Shown here: positions 1-9,370 of the stretch, one piece after another
Layout of the letters: the number at the start of each line of letters is the position of its first letter
How positions within the stretch are numbered: the stretch's first letter is position 1
Assembly (NCBI GenBank): GCA_021234155.1
Contig: JAJEKV010000109.1
Location: 2,786,738-2,850,737, forward strand
Reading direction: 5' to 3'
DNA length: 64,000 nt
Source: Isoetes taiwanensis
Taxonomy: Eukaryota > Streptophyta > Lycopodiopsida > Isoetales > Isoetaceae
The notes under the pieces: generated by a model
The model's database searches: none
Told to the model about the DNA's origin: nothing
The model's input: the letters and a program-made list of their open reading frames with translations, nothing else
Position numbers and translations under genes: made by a program

Positions 1-25
1 GACGATGTCCACATCCCAAGGCATA

Positions 26-1126
26 TCAACCAACTTGGGTCAGATTGTCCGCACACACTTGACAATATCTGAAGTCCCCGTTCTTTACATCATCCCACTG
101 GCTCTCATATAGGTATTCGGGAGGGAGATATGCAATACCCTGCTCCTTGGAGACTCTAAGGGGATCAGAATCTAAGGCTCTTGATATTGTGCGCAGATGC
201 TCATTGTCTGCTCTCAACACCGTGTTTTCCCTATCCAAAGCTGCAAGTTGATTCTTCGTGTCTAGTAATTCTGCAGCCATCTTGTCGTGAGCATTTGCAC
301 GGTCTTTTAAGCGCAAGTTTTCCTCTGACAGAGTGAGGTTTCGACTTCTTTCATTCTCTAACGGAGCCTTCAGATCCACCTCTTCTGTCACTGCACCTGC
401 TGCTGCAACCCCTGCCACATCTAAAAGTTTTATGACATCTTAAAGCAAATAGGTTATAGTGACGGGTTCATCACCAAGAGCGCTTTCAGAATCGTCCGCG
501 AGCTTCACTCTCTTGCTGCCACTACTACCGCTTCCTTGTTTCCATTTTCTACTAGCATAATTTACGGGCTCCCCTTTCACAATCTCATAGTACACTTGCT
601 TGGCAAACGTCTTGCTGAATTCATGGTTTTTTATCATCGTTCCTTTCACTTGGACCCACCTCTCCAAAGCTTTAGCTCGGACTTCAGGGATCTTGCAGTC
701 GTATGCCTTATACTTACCTGCTCTCCTGCTTGGCCAGTCGACGTCAAACTGTTTGGCGTCTATATTGGCCTCGATATCGTCATAATCCGCTCCATGCGGG
801 CAACAGCCTGGGCCCATGTCACATGCAACTCCATGCACCTCTGTAATTGTGACACCTTCTTTCTTGGCCACTTCTGCCATTGCCCTCAACCTCAACAACT
901 CTTTTGCACGCGCTTCATTTGTTCTAGCATGTTCCTCTGCTCTCTGTAGTTGTTGTGCCCTAACCTCCGACAATGTAGGTAGAGAAGGGAATACAAATCC
1001 ATCTGGAGTTCTCAAAGAGGACGGCATGGAGAAGTTGCCTCCTTGCCCAGTTTCATCAGCCCCTTCTCTCGTCTGCTGATGAGACGAACTCGGTTGCTGA
1101 TGAGACGAACTCGGTTGTTGAGACAT
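26..1126 (-). pseudogene. Coiled-coil protein of unknown family, interrupted by one in-frame stop
   Basis: Two minus-strand reading frames, 1126-440 (228 codons) and 439-26, lie in the same frame and are separated only by a TAA at 442-440, so they read as one protein of about 365 residues with a single stop. The N-terminus is Ser/Gln rich and contains a duplicated SSHQQP block, caused by a perfect 21-bp tandem repeat at 1076-1117. The middle has a Glu/Ala/Arg-rich helix, a Cys pair (GPGCCPHG) and a basic patch ending near SGSKRVK, which could be a nuclear signal. After the stop comes a long heptad region with Leu/Asn spacing typical of a coiled coil. I do not recognise the family. The stop could be a mutation, an assembly error or the end of a shorter protein. 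The neighbouring kinase-like locus is on the same strand. Confidence 0.45.
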
Positions 1127-1357
1127 TCTTTTGTGTTTGGCACTAGGTAAGTTGTTTGTTCGTTTTCTTGCGGATAGACTTTATGTTAACTGCGCAAAAT
1201 AAAAAACAACTCAATATGACTTATAAATTATAAAAAAATCAAGTGCAACAAAAATAAATACATAAGAATGCCAAAGATGTTTTATTGAATGTATCTAAAG
1301 CAATTGTTCAATCAATAATTTTTTTGATTGCATACAAGAGAGCTCATAAATGGCACG

Positions 1358-3054
1358 CTAAGCGTGACTTGGTCCAGCTTGGTCAGCATCGTCTGCACCT
1401 AACCCAACTTGAGGAATACAATCTGATTCCATTTGGGGTCTTGTGCAATGTGTTGGAGAGCAATTCCATGTGCTCCGTATAGTGTTCAGTAGCTGGTTCA
1501 GATCAAACTTGCGTGCCTTGTCTCGTATTGGGGATTCGACACAGTGCTTCAAATAATCGCACATGTTTCGAAACCTCTGGCTTTGTTCAGTGGTACCCAT
1601 AGCCTGCGTGCGAAATCAGCAAGGTAATAGATAAAGTAGGCTGCCCCTAAGAGGTCGAAATCTACCCTTGCAGGCACCATCTTAGTTCCATCTCTTTTTG
1701 GACCCCAATACAAATCATCATGCATGTATGGATAGGCAAGCCGTTCATTCTCAATCGCCTTTTTGGCAGCACCATCCATGCCTTTGTATACCCACCGCTT
1801 CACTTCCACAGGCTCACCTCCGTTCTTCTCCCCAATCACATAAACCAATATAAATAGCCTGGGGGTCCGTGCATCCTCTCTCTTTCGCAAATTCAAAATG
1901 AAGCAAGACATTGCTCGGGTGCAAGTCCATGTGTAAATGGTGCTCTTTATGCAAGCCGCTTAAAAACGACATAGTTAGATCACCCACTCTTTGAGCAACA
2001 TATAACTCTTGCTTCCTCCGTTGCTCAAGCTTATGGACATCGACCTCGACACTAGGTTTATACCCTAATCTCTTAAATGCATGCCTGACAAACTCATTAT
2101 CTCCATGATGCACAAAAAGAGATGCACAAGAACCCCCATTCCAGTAAGGAAATATCAACCCTGTTCTTTCCAACCCAGTTGTACGACCAATGCAGCATAT
2201 GATAGAGCCATGTCTAACCTGCATTTGCGACCCCCTCATGTTTTTCATCATGGCCTTTACTATCACATCAGGCCTCGTCGTACCTAACCGCACATCATCA
2301 TTCTGAAATTTAACACAATAGGGTTCGTCTTTAAGAAAACTAGAACCCAAGATATTGCATTTGAACACCGTTCCATATGTTCCTGAACCAATTCTGGTCC
2401 TGTTGATTATTTGAGAGGAATCCACCATTGCAAACCATATAGTCTTGGCATCTGCCCTTTTTCTTATTTCCCACTCTTTATCAGTCTCACCAGGACGCTT
2501 GGCTCTAATAGTCTGTGCCAACACTTTCTTAACTAGGTGGGGGGGTTGATGGGTTTCCTTTCTAAGCTTTCGATTCGTCCAAGCTGTATTCATTCCACAG
2601 CCTTATCTTTTAGAGACTCTCTCAAGCGCGGACTAGTTAAATTTGCCACCGCATGAATCATATTTCCAGTTGTACGGGATACTTTGCCATCTATCCAAGC
2701 ATACCTTTCAGAATCAATCTTTCCAGGTTCTAGGTCTATCATTCGAGGCCCCAAAGCTCTCTCAACATCTCTCATGAGAGTTGAGTGGAAGTCTAGCCAT
2801 CCTTCGTCTGTTGTAGTAATCAACTCTAACTCAGATGGGGTGGCGGCACATATTCGCTCACAGAGCCAATTCATCAAAGCGGGTCTTAAGGAAGACCATG
2901 GCTGTTGGGGTCTTGATCTTTTCCTCTACATCTGAGTAGAGGACTCGGCCTCTGGGTTCATGTGAGGCTCTGCTTCTAGCCTAGGGCCTTCTTTAGGGCT
3001 CATGTGAGGCTCTGCTGCTTCTAGTCTAAGTCCGTCTAACTCTTGTGGATTCAT
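1358..3054 (-). pseudogene. Protein kinase-like gene, broken by stops and frame changes
   Basis: The core frame (2593-1814, 259 codons) has kinase landmarks in order: a glycine-rich loop RIGSGTYGTVFKC near residues 67-79, a candidate ATP lysine in YCVKF (K95), a catalytic loop HMDLHPSNVLL with D223 and N228, and DWG at 253-255 in place of DFG. The frame stops straight after DWG, and the sequence continues in another frame (1911-1549, KRWVYKG... LADFARR) and then a third (1600-1358). Upstream, 2877-2590 reads in a further frame, preceded by a short Met-initiated stretch from 3054 that ends at an in-frame TAG. At least three breaks in 1.7 kb, with no credible GT-AG introns between them, point to a pseudogene; long-read assembly errors are the alternative. 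The catalytic residues themselves are intact. It resembles kinase-fold proteins only at motif level; family and role are unknown. Confidence 0.6.
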
Positions 3055-4103
3055 AGAAGAAACTGTGTATAGCTAGCGATATGCCAACAGTAGCAAAGCA
3101 GCAACAATACCTAAAAGTCTGGGGGAAAAAAAAAACCCACTTTAGTGAGTGTCAATAAGCCGTGAAATAGTTCATTAAGATTCTAGTAAACTACTGAGTT
3201 TCAAGTTTGATGGTTATAGGCACCCTACTGAGTTTCAAGTTGACGGTTATAGGCACTCTATGGTTAATCTACTGAGTTTGACGGTTCACGGTTATATGAA
3301 ATGCATTTTTCTCGAACATATTGCATAAGACCACCTGGCAAACTCACGAATATTTAATGAAATATACGCCAATCCCTATATTAGTGTTGGACTTTCGTCA
3401 ACAACACCGTCAGAAAATAGGGTATATCTCATTAAATATCCTCCTGACCTTCCATAAGAGTACAACACCCACCTTTCGGGACCGCGTGACTGAAGCCAAC
3501 AAGCAGCACCAGGAGAGGGCTATACACCTCAATGGAAGGTTGACCCTAGCAATCCTCAACATCAGCAATGACACCCACCCTCGGCATGGCACAATTCAAT
3601 GTGGCACACCAGGCGAAGATCACTGCCTCAGCCAAAGATCACTGCCGAAACTCTAAAACCTAATCTCTTTTAATCAACTCCCTAATTGCTATTGTTGTCG
3701 ATAAAAAGGGTAGGCAACCAAATTTCTAATTCTTATTTTTTTCTTTTGTTTTTGTTTTATTGTTTTTTTCCTTCTCATTATTTTATTATTTCTGTTTTAT
3801 GGTTTTTTTTTCTCTTTTTTTTTTCCTCTACGAAAATCAGTCTGAATTCCTCCATAGAACGAGACGCTCACCATCGTCATGCCCCTCGATGGAGGGGGGC
3901 AACAGGCGAGGGCCTCACTATGGAGGAACCCTAGACCTACATTAAAAGAAACAACAACAAAAAACTGACTAGGTTTGCCTAGAAAACTAAGAATAAGGAA
4001 AAAAAAAAGGAAAAGGGGCACAGGTTGTGGAGCAGGGCGCAGAAGGTTTACCTTGTTCTGCGCAATTAACTAAAACAGCGCCTCGTTATATATAAAAAAT
4101 TTT
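3055..4103. other. Non-coding stretch with small repeats
   Basis: No gene is seen. At 3190-3295 a phrase built on CTACTGAGTTTCAAGTT and GACGGTTATAGGCAC repeats imperfectly three times. At about 3350-3440 two arms sharing ATATTTAATGARATATAC face each other as an inverted repeat. A T-rich tract covers about 3730-3835. A reading frame at 3321-3656 has no recognisable motif and is not called. Confidence 0.5.
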
Positions 4104-4330
4104 TTGCGTAAGCGAAAACTATTGTTTCGCTTACGCGAAAAAAGTTTCGCGTAAGCGAAACCTTCAAAACAGCTTACGCGAACCAAAAAAGGTTTCGCAT
4201 AAGCGAGACCAACAATTTCGCTTACGCGAAAAAAGTTTCGCGTAAGCGAAACAGAAGATTTCGCTTACACGAAACCTGGGAAGACTTTCGCGTAAGCGAA
4301 AATTTAGGTTTCGCTTACGCGAATTTTTTT
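4104..4330. repeat. Array of about ten short hairpin palindromes (TTTCGCGTAAGCGAAA type)
   Basis: The motif TTTCGCGTAAGCGAAA (stem TTTCGC/GCGAAA, loop GTAA) or its reverse complement occurs about ten times in 230 bases. Several copies are exact and the others differ by one to three bases, for example CATAAGCG and CTTACACG. Orientations are mixed, with forms facing each other across short A-rich spacers. Just downstream (4345-4430) more CG-containing palindromes occur (ATACGTAT twice, CGTACGTAC). The array lies directly before the L1 ORF1. It could be a LINE 5' region, the subterminal repeats of a DNA transposon, or a simple hairpin expansion. Confidence 0.8.
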
Positions 4331-4413
4331 TTCCTGGCCGGCAGGTTAAAAATATGGAAAATACGTATTTAACCTAAAAATACGTATTTTTGGACTTTAT
4401 ACGTCTGGAAAAA

Positions 4414-6453
4414 TAATTTCGTACGTACAGAACCTATTCCTGCACCACCCTACATGGCCTGAATCCTATTTATTGGAATGAAGAATGTTTCAAACTTCTC
4501 TTCAATTCCATTGGTAATTATGTTTTCACTGAATATTCCCCCTCCAGATCTCCAAGAGCCTTTGTCCAACTTGATCTTTCTAAAAACATTTCCACATCCA
4601 TTCCATTCTCTGATGATTTTGACCAAAAAACTTATTTATCCTTGAGATGGTCTGGCCTGCCTCCTCATTGCCAAAATTATTTGAACAGACATTTCTGGTA
4701 TAATAAATGTATCACTTCTGAGGGAAATGCTCCTAGGAATAATAATGCTTCTGAAGGGATCTCTCACTCCACTTCTTCTACAAGGAATCTGACTCAGAGT
4801 GATAAACTTATTGACTTCATACATCCTTCTGGCAACACAAATGCAAACTACACTGCTAAGGTGTATGATAAATCTTTAAGCTCCACATCGACAATTTTAG
4901 ATTATATGGACAACAACATCAACAAAAATTTCCAATGGACAAGGGTGAATGGAAGCAGGAGAATTAGAAACAATCAATTGAAGAGACAGGGTAAGGATCA
5001 TCAACACAAGGAGATCAGGGATAATTCTGAACATTATCAACGGATTGCTTCTGATGCTAAGGCTATCTCAGAGGTCAAAGTCCTGCAATTTTATGATAAG
5101 GCAAAGGATAAGGGGAAGTCTCCCATGCAAGCTAATGAATCTCATACTGATGACCTACATAATAGGCTTAATAAGGTCATTGCAGATGCTAAAGACAATT
5201 TAAAGCTACAACCATATTCCTTGATGGATTTTCCACTTCAAACAAAGGGTAATAGCGTTCCATTAATTAATAAAAGCTACAAAAGTCATGAAAGGGAAAA
5301 ATGCCCTAATCTTCAACCAACCATATTCAAAGCTCTTAAAATATGTGATGACATTTTATCTCGGGGGCATGGACATGTAAAGAAGCCTGGAAAAACTACT
5401 GTAACATTTGCTCAGACTAAAAATCGTGATCAAGCAACAAAAAGTGCTAGTGCCAAGAAAATTGAAAGTATAGTTGCAAGCGGAGATATTTCAGAAACAG
5501 CTAATACAGGGACCACTTTATGTGCAAATACTTGCTCTAATCCAGTGAAGCCTTCCACAATCAATAATTCTGAAGCTTTGGCAGTATCTATTAAGGAAGC
5601 TCAATCAAATGTTCCTGCTTCATCTGCATCAGCAAAAACTTAGATTCATAATATTGACAACCTTGAAGACAAAACTGAAGACAAATTTGAAGATAAAATT
5701 GATTGTTCCAACCAATTTGAGGTACTTGCTAGTTTAAATGTTGATCAAGATTTCGATTTCTTATTGAGCAACAAAGCAAACCTTGATAATCCAATGGTTA
5801 ATAAAGAATCTTCCATCCCTTGCCAACAACCTCTCTCAGACTCCCTAATTGACTTGTCCCACATGCATACACCCTCATCTACCCTTTCTTCTACCATTTC
5901 CAAAGAAATTGATGAGCAGCTTGCTACACTTCAAGATGGCCTCTTGTCAGGAATCAACAATCAGGTGGTTAAAATTGGTCATGAGAATGTTGAAACAGAT
6001 GATGCTGATTTGGCAGATATTGTGAAAGAAACACCAGACCAAGGAAGAACAGAAGAAGATAAAATTCCAAATGATGATGTCCTCATTGATCCTGCTTACA
6101 ACTGCTCCACTAAAACTCCTGCTACTCAGACCTCGACTCTGCCACTAAGATGCAACAATGTCTCCAAATCTCCCGGGCAAGTACCTCTCTTTTATAATTC
6201 TGATAGTGTTACTTCTAAAGAAAATGCTGTTAATATGTTTGAATTCATCCCTGGGGGCACCTCTGACACTGATTATAGTAGTGACAAGGAGAATTGGGGT
6301 AAGGATAGTTATCTTATAAATAACACCTCTGTCAATAATAAAAAAAGAGGTAAAAAATCAAAGAAGAAAGCCTCATCCCTTGTTGACCCTCTCTCCTACC
6401 TTCACAAAACTTCTGCAGGGAACACTAGAAGCAAACAGACAAGAAGAAGATAG
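4414..6453 (+). pseudogene. L1 LINE ORF1 (DUF4283-like nucleic-acid-binding protein) with one in-frame stop
   Basis: The open frame begins after a TAA at about 4411. The first 85 codons match the pattern of plant LINE ORF1 proteins: a Trp-rich start (PIYWNEECFKLL), RAFVQLDLSKN, then LSLRWSGLPPHCQNYLNRHFW, the place where these proteins usually go on to a zinc knuckle. Here the CCHC knuckle is not recognisable. A TAG at 5641-5643 interrupts the frame, which resumes in phase with IHNIDNLEDK and runs to 6453. The C-terminus is highly basic (KKRGKKSKKK and KQTRRR), fitting RNA binding in the LINE particle. The start codon lies upstream or has been lost. Confidence 0.75.
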
Positions 6454-6518
6454 CCTTTCTGTTTTCTGTTAGTTTTTTGCTATTTTTCTCCTCTCACCTC
6501 TTTACACCTTCTATTGCC

Positions 6519-7325
6519 ATGAAAATTCTTACATGGAATGTGAGAGGGATGAAAGGCCCTGTCAAAAGAAGAAGAATTATTGCTCAGCTAAGGCATTACA
6601 AAACTGACATTATTTTACTCCAAGAAACCAAACTTCCTATTCGAGGGCTCTAGTTTAGCTGACTGGATCTACCCTGGAGCTTCTTCAATTTGGAGAAAGT
6701 CTTCTGGAACATGTGGTTTGATTATAATTTTGAAATCCATTTCTCAGCTATCTTTTTACAACAGTCCAACTAATTGGTGGCAGGCAGTAATTTATTCCAT
6801 TAACAATTCTACCTTTGGAGTTATTAACATTTATGCTCCTACCAATCCTAAGGATAGAGAGCTCCTTTGGCCAGATATTAATTCTTGGATTAGCACTCAA
6901 CCTTCTATTGATTGGATTATCTCTGGTGACTTCAATAATACTCCAAGTTGGGATATGAAATTGGGCAATAGGATAAACATGTCTTCTTTGGAGAGAGTTA
7001 ATTGGGATACTTTCATTTTTGACTCTAATCTGATTTATGTTCCCTCTTCAACTGCAAACTATACTTGGTCCAATAAGCAAAAAAATTCTCATCGAGTCTA
7101 TTGTGCTCTTGATAGGTTCTATGTTTCCAACTCTATCTCCTCTTACTGGAATAATTGCTATGTCATTGGTGATGAGAGCACCTCAATTTCTGACCACCAG
7201 CCGCAATTTCTTCATACTAGTCATTTAACCAGTTTTCCTCGAGATGGAAATATCCCCTCAAATTAAACTATTCTCTCCTTTCCAATGCTCAATTCTGTGA
7301 GGATTTTAAAAGCTTCTATTAATCT
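6519..7325 (+). pseudogene. L1 LINE ORF2 fragment: APE-like endonuclease domain
   Basis: ATG at 6519 opens MKILTWNVRGMKGP, the first endonuclease motif (the Asn of WNVRG), followed by DIILLQETK (metal-binding Glu). A TAG at 6651 and a +1 shift follow, after which the domain continues: INIYAPT, the GDFNN motif, LDRFYVS and the terminal SDHQP motif with the catalytic Asp-His pair. All the expected active-site blocks are present in order, in two frames. In an intact element this domain nicks target DNA to prime reverse transcription. The reverse transcriptase that should follow is absent. Confidence 0.8.
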
Positions 7326-8614
7326 ATGCAGCCTGCAAGGTATTGTGAGCATGCCAATTCTAACTACATTATGACATGTAAGAAGCCAAGCAACCTGACT
7401 TGTAAGGTAAGTAGTCTACATCTTATTTACTTGGCTTCTTCAATAGAACAAAACGTCCTTCAGGGTGACTATAAAACATCCTCCAGGGTGCTTCTACTTA
7501 GGACTTCGATTTATGACTCCCTCTTTCTACATATTGTGTGCATTTTCTATGTTGGTGCTCTAATCATAATTAGAGCAAATTTCAACTGGGAGGCTTGGAT
7601 GTTTATCAACATCCCTGCAATTGCCATAATTGAATCAAATCATCTTCCAAATTACGTGATAATCATGAGTGTAAAATTTTGGAACTGCAGGATTATCATG
7701 TAATTAGGCAAAGAATCTGCAAGAAGGTTGCAGTAAGATAAAGTGGGATATAAGAAACGGAGTTTGGATTCAGTTCGCTACTTTAGTGAGGGGCATTGAA
7801 TCAAGTTGTGTGCTAGTTAAATGTCAACAACAAACATGAAGTTTGCATTATCTCCATAACTGCTCATACCTTAACGTCCTTGGCCTCTGCATTTAGTCCT
7901 AGGATTAAATCCCAGCCGTCTATTCTAAGAGGTTATATCCAGTAACAATTTGGGCCAAAACTGTTATGACCATAACAAGAATGTTATGTCCATAACATCC
8001 TCTGCTGCCACGAAATATTTTTTCTGGGCACTCCGCCCGTGGTCGATCCTTCGCATACGGCCGCCATAGCTGAGCCCTCAGGCCTATAGCCGTGCCTCCA
8101 AGCCATAGCCGCACCTCCGTGCAAAGGCTTCTCATGTGGTGAATTTTGATAATGTGCTAATTGTGCTTCACTTTTGTTTTTATACTGATTTGCATGTATG
8201 CTTGCACACCCAAAAGGGAGCGGTGATTTTGAAGGAAGCAAATGGTCTACAATGGTGTAACTTAACTCGTGATTTACAAAGCTTAATCAGAAGAACGTAA
8301 ACAGGCGTGATACCTTAAGATAGCGGATGTGCCGCGAAATCGATGTTTTTTGATGTAAGACGGTTTGTTGCATGCATTTTTAAACAAGAGCTCGCAACCA
8401 TGGGCCTCTGTTTCTCGCTGTTGGTCGAAGAAAAAAGCTTCTGGAAGAATGCTGAGCCCTGCTTTTAGTTTGAACGAAGAGATTAAGCTAAGGCAGAGCA
8501 TAGAAGCTGAACAGAGTAAACTTGTTGCCTTGTCCGTTAGGCACAAAGCACTAATTTTGACGACAAGAACAGAGCAGAAAAAAGCTTCGTGAGAAAACCG
8601 GAGTGAAATCTTAC
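7326..8614. other. Intergenic stretch, no gene seen
   Basis: Short reading frames here show no recognisable motif. No repeat or RNA gene was identified. Confidence 0.4.
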
Positions 8615-8615
8615 A

Positions 8616-8759
8616 GATGCTTGAAGAAAATGAGATTTTGCCCTGTTTGGACTACGGGCCTCCTAATGAAAATCTGAAGAGCATCAAATGCCTGAAGAAA
8701 ATGAGATATTGCCCCCTTTTGGACTATAGGCCTCCTACTGAAAATCCAAAAGGCATCTT
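8616..8759. repeat. Two imperfect tandem copies of a ~72-bp unit
   Basis: The units at 8616-8686 and 8687-8759 both contain TGAAGAAAATGAGAT, TTGGACTA, GGCCTCCTA and TGAAAATC in the same order, with about 80-85% identity by eye. The function is unknown. The repeat is 0.6 kb upstream of the DnaJ start codon. Confidence 0.8.
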
Positions 8760-8914
8760 CAGCAGGATTTGAGACCCAAAATGCCCAGAAGAAACATTAC
8801 AGAGGACAAAAATTTGCAGCAGGTGCATTTTTCTTGCCGGAGTGCGCGGCGAGTCGCCAAGCTTGGCTATGGCGCCTCGCCAAATGCCTCGACCCAGGGC
8901 GTTAAATCGATATG

Positions 8915-9064
8915 TTCCTCCCCACCGGCGTTATAGCCCATGAAAATGGCCTCGTGGCCATGTGGCCAGGAAATTCCTCGGCCGTACTGCCGTACGGCCT
9001 CGGAATTTCCTAGCCACATGGCCACTCAGCCATTTTCCTGGGCCATAACGCCTCGAGGGAGGAC
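8915..9064. repeat. Long imperfect inverted repeat (hairpin ~150 nt) upstream of the DnaJ gene
   Basis: The left arm from about 8915 and the right arm ending near 9064 pair over roughly 70 nt. Matching blocks include TCCTCCC, GGCGTTAT, GCCCA, GAAAATGGC, GTGGCCATGTGGC, AGGAAATTCC and GGCCGTAC. The tip is a 7-bp perfect stem GCCGTAC/GTACGGC with loop TGCC. It is GC-rich compared with its surroundings. It could be a MITE, a hairpin RNA precursor or a 5' regulatory structure; nothing in the sequence decides. Confidence 0.75.
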
Positions 9065-9135
9065 GTTATCTACCCCTTGTCTCCCGCTAGGAACGTATTG
9101 ATTCCTTTTTCTTTACACGACAGAAATACAACACT

Positions 9136-9191
9136 CCATTCGCCTGGCCAACTACATTCTTCGCCATTTGCCTGGCCAACTACATTCTTCC
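9136..9191. repeat. 28-bp tandem duplication in the DnaJ upstream region
   Basis: Two copies of a 28-bp unit containing GCCTGGCCAACTACATTC follow each other with two mismatches. The repeat lies about 180 bases before the start codon, so it may fall in the promoter or 5' leader. Confidence 0.8.
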
Positions 9192-9370
9192 CTAGTTGAG
9201 ACTGGTTATCGATCCCATCACCATTGGGATGAATAGCTGACGTGTTCCTCAATGAACCCCAAGACGATTTTAGCCACGTAGGCGCCCTTTGTACATCTCT
9301 GTTCTACTGGATATGGCGCAAAGAAGCCAGCACCTGATCATTATGGAGTAGACGGTCTTGCTACCTCGTC

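Larger units (their letters stand above)
4414..7325 (+). mobile_element. Plant L1-type LINE, ORF1 plus partial endonuclease; reverse transcriptase missing
   Basis: A gag-like ORF1 with DUF4283 features is followed 66 bases later by an ORF2 that opens with an APE-type endonuclease. The homology runs to roughly 7325 (a reading resembling QFCEDFKSFY, as in the spacer after the endonuclease) and then stops, so the whole reverse transcriptase and 3' end are absent. LINEs usually lose the 5' end, so this points to a later deletion or rearrangement. One stop in ORF1 and a frameshift in ORF2 show that it is dead. No target-site duplication could be identified. Confidence 0.8.

Noticed and set aside
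536-1079. Plus-strand frames over the coiled-coil locus
   Set aside because: They are shadows of the better-supported minus-strand protein, with no motifs.
3321-3656. 111-codon plus-strand frame
   Set aside because: No recognisable motif, and the sequence lies among small repeats in a non-coding stretch.
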